From Clostridia bacterium (lineage in GTDB: Bacteria > Bacillota > Clostridia > Oscillospirales > CAG-272): a stretch of DNA of 64,000 nt. Under the pieces are notes generated by a model. It ran no database searches. It was not told the DNA's origin and was given only the letters and a program-made list of their open reading frames with translations. Positions 34,231 through 42,329 of the stretch are shown here, piece after piece (the stretch's first letter is position 1; each line of letters starts with the position of its first letter). Where the stretch lies: assembly GCA_017456545.1 (NCBI GenBank), contig JAFTJE010000024.1, forward strand, positions 1 to 64,000. Reading direction: 5' to 3'. A program made the position numbers and the translations under genes.

Positions 34231-35034
34231 TCAACCCAACATAACATCCAAAAGCATCATAACTGCAAAGCCGAGGATGATACCCATAGTAGCCAAATAT
34301 GGCTGTTCGTCCTGATTTTTCTGACATTCGGGAATTAACTCGTGAACAGCAACTAAAATCATTGCCCCTGCCGCAAAGGAAAGTGCGAATGGCAAAATTG
34401 CTTCAATATAAACAACGAGCAGAGCACCTATAACGCCTGCAATCGGCTCTACCATGCCTGATGCTTGACCAAGCAAAAAGCTTCTTTTCCTGGAACAGCC
34501 CTCCCTCCTCAGAGGAACTGAAACTGCTGCACCCTCAGGAAAGTTCTGTAAGCCGATGCCAACAGCTACAGAGATTGCTCCCATTAAATTTTCCGGCGTA
34601 TATCCGGCACCCTGTAATGCACCGAATGCAACGCCTACAGCCAACCCCTCTGGTATATTGTGGAGGGTGATTGATAGAACAAGCATTATAATTCTGTGCA
34701 ATCTCTCATTGGATTTACCCTGTGAAATATCTGCTTTTTTTCTTGCTAAATTAACAGTCTTGTCAGATATCCAAATAAACAATGCACCAAGCAAAAATCC
34801 CGTTGTTGCTATAAGATATGCAGGTATATTGGAAAACATTTTTGCCCGTTCAATAGCAGGCTGTAAAAGAGACCAAAAGCTGGCAGCTATCATAACACCA
34901 GAGGCAAATCCAAGCATGATATTAAGACCCTTAGGATTGGGAGCCTTAAAAAACACAACCAATGCTGCACCTAAAGCGGTAACAAGCCATGTTCCTAATG
35001 TTGCAAATAGAGCCATTATAACAAAATTATCCAT
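34231..35034 (-). CDS. ZIP-family metal transporter
   Basis: A 267-residue membrane protein with about eight hydrophobic segments. The family signature HNIPEGLAVGVAFG in the fourth helix and the matching LQNFPEGAAVSVPL in the fifth supply the binuclear metal site; a His/Lys-containing loop precedes them. ZIP proteins bring zinc or related divalent metals into the cytoplasm. AAAGGAGGTACATC precedes the ATG. Single gene, with an unusual inverted repeat in its upstream region (35102-35155). Confidence 0.93.
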   Translation of the reverse strand: MDNFVIMALFATLGTWLVTALGAALVVFFKAPNPKGLNIMLGFASGVMIAASFWSLLQPAIERAKMFSNIPAYLIATTGFLLGALFIWISDKTVNLARKKADISQGKSNERLHRIIMLVLSITLHNIPEGLAVGVAFGALQGAGYTPENLMGAISVAVGIGLQNFPEGAAVSVPLRREGCSRKRSFLLGQASGMVEPIAGVIGALLVVYIEAILPFALSFAAGAMILVAVHELIPECQKNQDEQPYLATMGIILGFAVMMLLDVMLG

Positions 35035-35101
35035 GATGTACCTCCTTTAATATTATATTTTTCACAATATTTTTGGTGCAGAAAATTCGACAGGAAAGTG
35101 T

Positions 35102-35155
35102 GTATGGAATCAAGCCCAATAAAGAAGCGATACAATATAATAGCAGATTCCATAC
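35102..35155. repeat. 10-bp inverted repeat upstream of the ZIP gene
   Basis: GTATGGAATC at 35102-35111 is matched exactly by GATTCCATAC at 35146-35155 with a 34-base A/T-rich middle. It lies 70-120 bp before the ZIP start, so it may be a regulatory stem in the leader or a pair of operator half sites. Confidence 0.5.
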
Positions 35156-35220
35156 TGTAGCACAGCCACTGATTTCATTCACATAACGGTGATACTTTGC
35201 TAAGCCTTCCGTACAGATAA

Positions 35221-35250
35221 ATAAAACAGTCGAGCACCGAAGTGCTCGAC
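35221..35250 (-). terminator. Terminator of the AraC-family gene
   Basis: GTCGAGCAC-TTCG-GTGCTCGAC stem with a stable tetraloop, followed on the minus strand by TGTTTTATTT. Confidence 0.8.
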
Positions 35251-35262
35251 TTAGCTTTAATT

Positions 35263-35281
35263 TGTTGACACGGTGTCAACA
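35263..35281. promoter_or_regulatory. 19-bp perfect palindrome, operator-like
   Basis: TGTTGACACGGTGTCAACA is symmetric over its whole length and contains TTGACA on both strands, like operators of TetR-type repressors that overlap a -35 box. Plus-strand TATACT follows at 35301-35306. No repressor of that family is encoded nearby and no gene starts directly downstream. Confidence 0.5.
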
Positions 35282-35319
35282 CTAATCGAAAAGAGTATAT
35301 TATACTGAAAGTATTTATT

Positions 35320-36138
35320 TTACTTGTTTTTAATGTATTTCAGACCATCCGTCGGGGAGTGTCCTGTGATTTTTTTGAACACCTTTGAAAAATACGAGTA
35401 GTCACTGTACCCACAGGCAGTTGAAATTTCCGACATATTCATATTGCTTTTTTGAATAAGCTCACATGCATACTGTATTCTCAAATTATTTAGATAGCTT
35501 ATAAAACCGATTTGCATATTCTTTTTGAAAAGGGATGAAAGATATTTTTCAGTATAGGAAAATACATTTGCAAGTCTACCAAGAGAAATGTCACTCTCTC
35601 TGTAATGATAATCTACATAATCAACTATATTCTGAAAAACGCTGTTTGAATGCTTTTGTTCGTCTGCTTCAGACTCACAATCACCATTGTCGAAAAATGA
35701 AAGAGCATAATAAAGAACAGCCTCTGTAAGTAATTTTGAGTTGGAAGGTGTTATGCGTCTTATGGCATTTTCAAATAGTGTACAAAGAAAACCGTAATTA
35801 GAATAAAATGGGTTTTCCGGAGTAATTTTGCATTTTAACAGGTGGGATGTTGCTCCGTTTCCCATAAAGCTTATGTAAATGTATTCGAATTCACCGTCTG
35901 CATCCAAATAATAGGGAATGGCAGGGAAGGCGAAAAAAGCATCCCCTCTTTTTAATGAATATTCGTTATCTCGAATACGGAAAATTGCGGTGCCTTTAGT
36001 AACTATGTGAAAAACATATATCGGATGTAAAAATGGCTGTATTAAAGAATGACATTCAGTTTCATAAACAAAGCGAGCTGCCTGTATAGCTGTATCTTCA
36101 TTTTTTGCCGTCATAAAACGGCATATACTTTCACTCAT
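35320..36138 (-). CDS. AraC-family transcriptional regulator
   Basis: A 272-residue regulator. An N-terminal cupin sensor domain (about 20-135; IVTKGTAIFRIRDNEYSLKRGDAFF) is followed by a linker and two helix-turn-helix motifs in about residues 170-268 (ISLGRLANVFSYTEKYLSSL and MSEISTACGYSDYSYFSKVF), ending with the usual FKKITGHSPTDG. It diverges from the MATE exporter gene and probably responds to a sugar or small molecule controlling that exporter and the adjoining dehydrogenase. Confidence 0.88.
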   Translation of the reverse strand: MSESICRFMTAKNEDTAIQAARFVYETECHSLIQPFLHPIYVFHIVTKGTAIFRIRDNEYSLKRGDAFFAFPAIPYYLDADGEFEYIYISFMGNGATSHLLKCKITPENPFYSNYGFLCTLFENAIRRITPSNSKLLTEAVLYYALSFFDNGDCESEADEQKHSNSVFQNIVDYVDYHYRESDISLGRLANVFSYTEKYLSSLFKKNMQIGFISYLNNLRIQYACELIQKSNMNMSEISTACGYSDYSYFSKVFKKITGHSPTDGLKYIKNK

Positions 36139-36245
36139 AGTCTGCTCCTTAAGGTCTTTTTCTTATTATGGAATTTTTTATGAAAAATGTCAATAGAGAA
36201 ATTATACATTAAGAAATTTATTCATATCAAACACGAAAAATTGCA

Positions 36246-36274
36246 TTTACATATTGGTTTTCTTTTGCTAAAAT
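36246..36274 (+). promoter_or_regulatory. Promoter of the MATE/dehydrogenase genes
   Basis: TTTACA (36246-36251) and TAAAAT (36269-36274), 17-bp spacer. Confidence 0.55.
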
Positions 36275-36309
36275 TATAGCATAGTATTTTCGTTACAGAG
36301 GTGTTTTGG

Positions 36310-37698
36310 TTGGACAGTGTGCAAAAAGGTGCTGAAATTAAAAATTTTACAGAAGGCAATCTAACATCTCATCTTGTTAAGTTTGCCATTCCGGTGCTGC
36401 TCTCTCATTTTATGATGATTCTGCTTAATACAGTGGATATGATAGTAGTAGGGCAAAAGCTTGGGGAATCAGGCACCTCCTCAGTGTCAATAGGTGGCTC
36501 TGTTGCAATGTTTCTGAATGCGTTTATAGGTGGATTTTCATCAGCGACACAGGTTATCATAGCAATTATGATAGGAACAGGAAGGCACAAGCAAATATCA
36601 AAATTCATAAGCACGGTATGTGGATTTGTTTTTGTAATTGCTATTGCATCCATATTCATAATGCTACCCTTTACTGACTTAATGTTGGATTTACTTAATA
36701 CACCGTGTGAAGCATATGAAGGGGCATATGAATATGCATTGATTTGTATTTTTGGCATAATACCCATTTATTTCTATCATATTATAAGTGCCATATTCAG
36801 AGGCTTAGGAGATTCAAAGCATCCATTCATATTCATTTCAGTTGCTTGCGGACTTAATATAGTGCTTGATGTCGCATTTGTTCTTTGGCTCAACATGGGT
36901 GTTGGTGGAGCAGCGATAGCGACAGTTATTGCTCAGCTTGTAAGTGTTGTATTATCCTTTACCGTTTTTGCAAAGAAGAAGGATGCCTTTGGACTAACAA
37001 TTAAAATCAAGGATTTTTACAGCTGGGACAAGGGAGAGCTTTCTAAATATATAAAATTGGCAATTCCCATGGCAATTAATAATTCTGCTATTCAAATCGC
37101 AGGTATGGTTATAAATTCACTGACAAATGATTTTGGTGTGACTGTCTCTGCTTTTGCAGGGATAAGAGCAAATATAGCTACTACCGTTGATTTGATTCTT
37201 GGCTCGGTAGCTGCTGCAGGGGCAATGATAATAGGACAAAACCTTGCGGCCGGAAAGCTGAAACGGGTGAACGGTACACTAATACGCATAGGTGTTATTA
37301 CATTGTCTGCTTCGGCAATGCTTATAGTGCTGTTTCTGATATGTCCTGTTTCAATTTTTGGTATATTTACGAAGGAAAATAGTGTTCTTGAATTAGTATA
37401 TCAGTATCTGCCCATTCTGATTTTTTCCTTGGTAAATGCAGGAATTCGACCTGTGACAAGAGCTTTAATTGACGGGAGTGGAAACAAACGAATCAACCTG
37501 ATAGCTGCTCTGATTGATGCAATTGTTGCGAGAATCGGATTAGCGATTATTTTTGGCGTTTTATTGGAATGGGGATATATGGGATATTGGTTTGGAACAA
37601 CTCTTGCAGAGCTTGTACCTATATTAATAGGCGTAGCATTCTATTTTATATCGGTGAAGAAAATATTGCGTAAATACAGTATGAAAAAGGAGCTTTAA
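36310..37698 (+). CDS. MATE-family efflux transporter
   Basis: About 462 residues and 12 predicted membrane helices in two repeats; typical landmarks are LLNTVDMIVVGQKLG in helix 1, AIFRGLGDSKHPF after helix 5, and RPVTRALIDGSGNKR in the second half. Exports cationic compounds or metabolites with Na+ or H+. The start is uncertain: GTG at 36301 opens the frame, but GAGGTG as ribosome site with 6-bp spacing favours TTG at 36310. It diverges from an AraC regulator and its stop codon is followed directly by the dehydrogenase gene. Base composition is more A/T-rich than the preceding island. Confidence 0.87.
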   Translation: MDSVQKGAEIKNFTEGNLTSHLVKFAIPVLLSHFMMILLNTVDMIVVGQKLGESGTSSVSIGGSVAMFLNAFIGGFSSATQVIIAIMIGTGRHKQISKFISTVCGFVFVIAIASIFIMLPFTDLMLDLLNTPCEAYEGAYEYALICIFGIIPIYFYHIISAIFRGLGDSKHPFIFISVACGLNIVLDVAFVLWLNMGVGGAAIATVIAQLVSVVLSFTVFAKKKDAFGLTIKIKDFYSWDKGELSKYIKLAIPMAINNSAIQIAGMVINSLTNDFGVTVSAFAGIRANIATTVDLILGSVAAAGAMIIGQNLAAGKLKRVNGTLIRIGVITLSASAMLIVLFLICPVSIFGIFTKENSVLELVYQYLPILIFSLVNAGIRPVTRALIDGSGNKRINLIAALIDAIVARIGLAIIFGVLLEWGYMGYWFGTTLAELVPILIGVAFYFISVKKILRKYSMKKEL

Positions 37699-37699
37699 G

Positions 37700-38794
37700 A
37701 TGGAAAACAAGGTAATAAAATTAGGCGTTGTCGGTCTTAAAAGGGGAGCATATGTTGCTTGGACATTGATTGGGGATGAGAATGTAGTTATTCGTGCCGT
37801 TGCAGACAGTGACCCCGATACGCTTAAGGCGTGTAAGGAGGATTACGAGAAAAACGGAGTAAAGGATTTACTCTGCTTTGATAGCATAGAGGAGCTTTTA
37901 AGAAGCGATATAGATGCAGTTTATATTGCAACAGATAAGCCACTTCATACTAAGCATACCGTAATGGCTCTTGAGGCAGGAAAGCATGTTTTAAGTGAAA
38001 TTCCCGTAATAGAAACTGTAGAAGAGGTGAAAATTCTTCGTAATGCAGTTAAATCACATCCCGAGCTTAAATATATGGCAGGGGAAAACTGCTTTTATTG
38101 GGCATTTATCGAGGCTTGGAAAAAAATGCGAGAGGATGGGAAATTCGGAGATATTTTATACGCAGAGTCCGAGTATTTACATGCAATCCATCCTGATGAA
38201 ATCAAGCCGTATATACCCGAAAATCATTGGCGTAGATTCAACCCTGCCATAACATATTTGACACACAATTTAGGTCCGTTGCTTTACATAATGGACGATT
38301 ATTGTGTCAGTGTATCCTGTATGGCTCCGGATGCTGCCAGATATAATCGGTACAGCAAAGGGGATGAAAACGGAATTGCAATATTCAAAACTGCTAAGGG
38401 TGCTGTAATTCGCATTTTTATCGGTTTTGGAATGTATGTTGGCTACGACCATAACTTTGCACTCTACGGAACAAAAGGCTCCATTCTTACCGACAAAACA
38501 AAGCCTCTTGAGGAGGCAACATCTTTTGCTAAAATGTATGAGGTACCGAACACCTTTGAAAAATTCTTTGAAATTCCCGTTAAGCTATCAAATAACGGTG
38601 ATGTTTACGGACACGGTGGCGTGGACGCAAGGATGATTCGTGATTTTATAAGGTGCATAATCGAAGATACCGACCCACCGATTGATGTTGATATGGGTAT
38701 AAGAATATCTCTGCCCGGCATAATTGCCAATGAATCGGCAAATCGTGGGGGAGAGTTAATAAAAATCCCCGAAATTAGCGATTTGCTTAAGTAA
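37700..38794 (+). CDS. Gfo/Idh/MocA-family oxidoreductase
   Basis: A 364-residue NAD(P)-dependent dehydrogenase. The Rossmann motif is GVVGLKRGAYVAW (residues 9-21), followed by the family hallmark AGKHVLSEIPVIETVEE (in place of the usual EKP) and a central beta-sheet domain with HWRRFNPAITYL. Such enzymes oxidise sugars, inositols or amino-sugar derivatives. Starts 2 bp after the MATE stop with AAGGAGCTTTAAG ahead. EIP instead of EKP means the usual lysine of that motif is absent, as in some subfamilies, so oxidation activity should not be assumed. Confidence 0.85.
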   Translation: MENKVIKLGVVGLKRGAYVAWTLIGDENVVIRAVADSDPDTLKACKEDYEKNGVKDLLCFDSIEELLRSDIDAVYIATDKPLHTKHTVMALEAGKHVLSEIPVIETVEEVKILRNAVKSHPELKYMAGENCFYWAFIEAWKKMREDGKFGDILYAESEYLHAIHPDEIKPYIPENHWRRFNPAITYLTHNLGPLLYIMDDYCVSVSCMAPDAARYNRYSKGDENGIAIFKTAKGAVIRIFIGFGMYVGYDHNFALYGTKGSILTDKTKPLEEATSFAKMYEVPNTFEKFFEIPVKLSNNGDVYGHGGVDARMIRDFIRCIIEDTDPPIDVDMGIRISLPGIIANESANRGGELIKIPEISDLLK

Positions 38795-38817
38795 CAGCAT
38801 TGTTTTGGTCGGTGGGA

Positions 38818-39137
38818 GGATGTCTCGACTTTAATGCTCCGACTCAGTACGGCGAGCCATATATCCCGAACCGAAGGAAAACAAAAGGCAGATACGAAAT
38901 GCGTGTCATCTATAAAATAAACAGAGCAAGAATAAAGGATAAAGCCTTTATTCTTGCTCTTTCTGTTTTTTAGAACCTGCTACGCAGAACCTTGTTACTT
39001 GTTTTACTCGTAATAAGGGTGTGCACTTAGCCCATTATACATTTGCCCGGACAAATTCGAAGCTTGCCCTGCGGGTAAGTTTGCCCTGCGGGTATGCTTA
39101 CACTTAATGAATTTTCAAATTCTGCACTGTGGATAGC
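38818..39137. repeat. Decayed repeats and terminator in the gap before the GH4 gene
   Basis: Positions 38818-38880 resemble the hairpin element at 53825-53890 (GATGTCTCG, TTTAATG, ACGGCGAGCCAT remain). A strong terminator follows at 38923-38972. At 39062-39098 TTGCCCTGCGGGTA occurs twice in tandem, and at 39113-39127 TTCAAATTCTGCACTG carries the GCAGAAT heptamer in reverse, as at the window start. No gene seen. Confidence 0.55.
38923..38972 (+). terminator. Terminator after the dehydrogenase gene
   Basis: A 16-bp perfect stem beginning AGAGCAAGAATAAAGG, 6-base loop, then TTCTGTTTTTT. Confidence 0.9.
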
Positions 39138-40457
39138 TTATAATACGGGATAGCCTGCTTTTTCATGTGCTTCGATAAGCTCATCGCACATTGCAACTAT
39201 TTCATCGGGGGAAAGCTGTGCTCCCGTATGTGGATCCATCATTGCTGCCTGATATATTTTTTGCTTATCCATTGTATGTGCTGCTTCAATAGTCAGCATC
39301 TGTGGATAAATATTAGAGGAGTTCATCGCCGCAAGCTGGAGAGGAAGCTCTCCTACAAATGTGGGTTGTATACCTTGTCCGTCGACAAGGCATGTGACCT
39401 CAACACAGGCATCATAGGGAAGATTGGTAATAAGACCACGGTTAAGTACATTTCCACCAATTTTATAGGGTGTATTTGTATAAATAGCCTCCATAATTCT
39501 TGACGCATATTCGTGAGAACGCTTATGTTCTATTTTTCCACCTGCCATAAGCTCCTCGTACTGCTTCTGCCAGCCTGCTATTTGATTTACGCAACGGCGT
39601 GGATATTCGTCAAGGGGAATATTGAACCTTTCAATAAGATCCTCTCTGCCGTGCTTTATGTAGAAGGAATTGTACTCAGCATTATGCTCGCTGGACTCTG
39701 TACAGTAGTAACCGAGCTTGTCGATATAATCGTAGCGTACCATATCACCGTGCTTTTCCTTGGCATTCTTTTCCTTAGCACGCCTTTTAATTTCGGGGTA
39801 GAGGTCATTTCCGTCCTTATCTGTAATTTCAAGGAGCCACGCCATATGGTTAATGCCTGCAATTTTTTCAAGTCTGCCATCAAGCTTATCCTTCATATCA
39901 AGGGAGGAAAGGAGTCCCTCCGAGCAGGTCTGTACGCTATGGCAAAGACCGACTGTCTTAACCTTTGTGTATCGAAGCATATAACCTGTAAGCATAGCCA
40001 TAGGATTTGTGTAGTTAAGGAACCAGGCATCGGGGCAAACCTCCTCGATATCCTTGGCAAAGTCCTTTAGCACACGGATTGTACGGAGTGCTCTGAAGAT
40101 ACCACCTATACCAAGGGTATCACCTATAGTCTGGCGTAATCCGTATTTCTTCGGTATTTCAAAATCTATGATAGTACAAGGGTCGTAAAGACCAACCTGA
40201 ATAGCGTTTACAACAAAGTCGGCGTTTCTTAATGCATCCTTTCTTTCGGATACACCAAGATACTTTTTAACGGTGGCACGCCCTTCGTTAATGGATTCAT
40301 TCATTTTGGAAATAAGGAGATATGACTCCTCAAGCCTTCCGGCGTCTATATCATAAAGTGCGATTTCGCAATCGTGAAATGCTTCACAAAGCATTGTATC
40401 GCCTAATACATTTTTCGAAAACACGGTGCTTCCCGCACCCATAAAGGTTACTTTCAT
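39138..40457 (-). CDS. GH4 alpha-galactosidase/alpha-glucosidase
   Basis: A 439-residue NAD+- and Mn2+-dependent hydrolase. The N-terminus MKVTFMGAGSTVFSKN binds NAD; NAIQVG, NYTNPMAMLT, the metal-binding cysteine/histidine of GLCHSVQ and INHMAWLLEI are GH4 hallmarks. The CHSVQ type motif fits the alpha-galactosidase/alpha-glucosidase (MelA-like) branch. Cytoplasmic. Ribosome site CCGAGGTAAAATTT supports this ATG; the longer frame upstream overlaps the promoter. Transcribed alone, convergent with the dehydrogenase gene. Confidence 0.9.
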   Translation of the reverse strand: MKVTFMGAGSTVFSKNVLGDTMLCEAFHDCEIALYDIDAGRLEESYLLISKMNESINEGRATVKKYLGVSERKDALRNADFVVNAIQVGLYDPCTIIDFEIPKKYGLRQTIGDTLGIGGIFRALRTIRVLKDFAKDIEEVCPDAWFLNYTNPMAMLTGYMLRYTKVKTVGLCHSVQTCSEGLLSSLDMKDKLDGRLEKIAGINHMAWLLEITDKDGNDLYPEIKRRAKEKNAKEKHGDMVRYDYIDKLGYYCTESSEHNAEYNSFYIKHGREDLIERFNIPLDEYPRRCVNQIAGWQKQYEELMAGGKIEHKRSHEYASRIMEAIYTNTPYKIGGNVLNRGLITNLPYDACVEVTCLVDGQGIQPTFVGELPLQLAAMNSSNIYPQMLTIEAAHTMDKQKIYQAAMMDPHTGAQLSPDEIVAMCDELIEAHEKAGYPVL

Positions 40458-40491
40458 AAATTTTACCTCGGTTTTAATATTTTGTAATTTT

Positions 40492-40520
40492 ATTATATCA
40501 TTAGCTATTAAGCTTTTCAA
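40492..40520 (-). promoter_or_regulatory. Promoter of the GH4 gene
   Basis: Minus strand TTGAAA (40515-40520) and TATAAT (40492-40497), 17-bp spacer. Confidence 0.65.
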
Positions 40521-40639
40521 GAGGAAAATATATCGGCAAGGCCTTGATTGGAGCTAAACAGTATTTTTATGGAGCAATAATTACATTATGAGTGAAAAAC
40601 CGGATAAGAGTGTAAATATTTTTTATTCATTGGTAATGC

Positions 40640-40776
40640 TTGCACAAGGCTTCAAAAATTGATATAATACGAATGATGGTTAAGTAATGTATGTTCCATC
40701 TTTTCGAAAAGCAAAGAGTATAATAGAGGCAAGTGATACGCTGTGTGCGATTCATCTTGCCTTTATTTTTTTATTT
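40640..40776 (+). ncRNA. Candidate short transcript (promoter followed closely by terminator)
   Basis: TTGCAC (40640-40645) and TATAAT (40663-40668) with a 17-bp spacer are followed about 55 bp later by the hairpin GGCAAG...CTTGCC (40731-40764) and TTTATTTTTTTATT. The roughly 100-base transcript contains TTTTCGAAAA and no convincing reading frame; it could be a small RNA or an attenuator left from the disrupted gene behind it. Confidence 0.4.
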
Positions 40777-41087
40777 CCGGGAGATTTCACTTTTCGGAGT
40801 ACGATACCCGTGAGTTCTCGGATAAATGCAACAGGCGTGATACGGATAATTCCAATGTGCTTATAAAAACCGTAAATGCAGTATCCCGTTCGGATGACCG
40901 TCCTATCTTCATTTACGATTACCTTGACCGTTTGGATGAGGCGATTGATATTACTCCTGTTCTTAACAGGCTTTCTTCTCTCGGCAGACAAATATTTATT
41001 TCGGTATGTGACGGTTATCCTTGTGAAAAAATCAAAAATAAAAGGGTGCAGATTGTACATATGGAGGATAACAATGGCAAGAATTAA
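40775..41087 (+). pseudogene. C-terminal remnant of an ATPase-like protein
   Basis: About 100 codons without a proper start: the frame opens inside the terminator hairpin. The text FIYDYLDRLDEAIDI followed by VLNRLSSLGRQIFISV has the shape of the C-terminal part of SMC/ABC-type ATPases (Walker B-like strand, then a switch-like strand). It overlaps the start of the next gene by 14 bp, as coupled genes do, so the downstream partner may be the original second gene of the pair. The N-terminal ATPase part is missing. Confidence 0.5.
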
Positions 41088-41403
41088 GCTGCCGGGCTAT
41101 CATTGGCTTGTGAGTAAGCATGAGGGCCGCCTTGTTACAAACAATTATTCCGGATCACTCGGTACGCTTCCCGATCGGGGATGCGTTAGCGTGCGAACCT
41201 TTAACTACCGTATTTACATAGATATATCAAGTAGCTCTGAAAGCATATCCGATGCCGAAACACTTATCCATATTTATGACGGAAACGGTACATTCGTTGA
41301 ACGCAAAATTCCGACTGATAGGACAGAGGGCTATGTGCTGTGTCTTCAGCACAGCAATTATCAATATATCAATCTTGACGGAGGAAAAGCAAAAGAAGGT
41401 TGA
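41074..41403 (+). CDS. Hypothetical protein, 109 residues
   Basis: Starts at ATG after GGAGGATAACA, inside the end of the ATPase remnant. The sequence alternates beta-strand-like segments (VSVRTFNYRIYIDIS, TLIHIYDGNGTFVERKIP) and looks like a small all-beta domain. No family recognised. The remains of another reading frame (AIKELIKDKLPQ with NTAVISF) follow directly at about 41395-41491. The gene may survive from a lost two-gene unit or be decaying itself. Confidence 0.45.
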   Translation: MARIKLPGYHWLVSKHEGRLVTNNYSGSLGTLPDRGCVSVRTFNYRIYIDISSSSESISDAETLIHIYDGNGTFVERKIPTDRTEGYVLCLQHSNYQYINLDGGKAKEG

Positions 41404-41491
41404 GCTCTGTTCACAAAAGGCAATCAAAGAGCTTATAAAAGATAAATTACCTCAAAACACTGCAGTCATCAGCTTTTGCAGTCCTCGATAA
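41395..41491 (+). pseudogene. N-terminal-type remnant of an unknown gene
   Basis: A short frame reading KAIKELIKDKLPQNTAVISF resembles the opening of small phosphatase-like or hypothetical proteins, but it is cut after about 30 codons by a stop and no ribosome site precedes it. Low confidence; listed because it adds to the evidence that 40.7-42.1 kb is a decaying segment. Confidence 0.25.
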
Positions 41492-41546
41492 ACGCATAAA
41501 GGCAAAGAAATAAGGGAGTATTCGGTTAAACAGGGAGAGAATATAA

Positions 41547-42122
41547 ATGTATAATAAAACAAATTTCTTTAATAATATCGCTGATGCAGTATGGCAAATC
41601 AAGCAATACAAGAGCCTTACTCTTGAGGAAAAGCACTTGGCTTGGCAAGAGATACTTATTGCCATGTCCGACAGTTCATTTAATTCGTACGGCTTATATG
41701 ATGAGGCGAATATCAACAGCATTCACGCCTTTCTCTCGAAGTATATAGATCTTGAAAAACGACTTTTGGAGAGGTTTTACAAAAAAGAGGCAAATGCTGT
41801 ATATACATACAGATTTTGGTGTGACGGTGAAACGGATTGGATTGGGGAAAACGGTGCTCTTTATACTGATTTTGATGAAGCAATGACGGAATTTAAGGAT
41901 GATTCCGATATTGTCCCATCCTTTGCTCAGTTCAGTAAACGATATATTGGCAAGGAGGATAAAAGAATCCATATCTGTATACGCCCCAATGGGACGGTAT
42001 TGAGCATTACAGAGGATTGATTTATCTGCGATGAGCAGGAGCATTATATCTTTTATGATGTATTTTTCGGTATGGAGCTTGCATTCAAAAGCAACTTGCA
42101 GTTGCTAAAAAATCAAGATTAA
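41547..42122 (+). pseudogene. Hypothetical protein gene with an in-frame stop
   Basis: From the ATG at 41547 (after GGGAGAGAATATAA) 157 codons run to TGA at 42018-42020. The same frame continues for 33 more codons of protein-like text (FICDEQEHYIFYDVFFGMEL) to TAA at 42120-42122. The product has helical and aromatic segments (WQIKQYKSLTLEEKHLAWQE; YRFWCDGETDWIG) and no recognised domain. The simplest reading is a nonsense mutation near the 3' end; the 157-residue product may still be made. Confidence 0.5.
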
Positions 42123-42329
42123 CTTAATTTCCGAGATGTTCATCGGTAAATTAATCAAAAAATACACTTTCTGCAATTGCAGGTTGCAGAAAAATTCAAT
42201 GTCAAGTTGGTTGTAAAAATGGATTGCGTTTGTTACAATATATGTATCGCAATTGTATATGAAGGACCGTACAAAGCTATGACAAGGTGGGCTTTCCTAT
42301 ACTAAAATAATAATTTGAGGAGATTTTAT

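Noticed and set aside
42018..42020. TGA as selenocysteine or programmed read-through
   Set aside because: No selenocysteine-type hairpin directly after the codon and no selenoprotein-like context; nonsense mutation is simpler.
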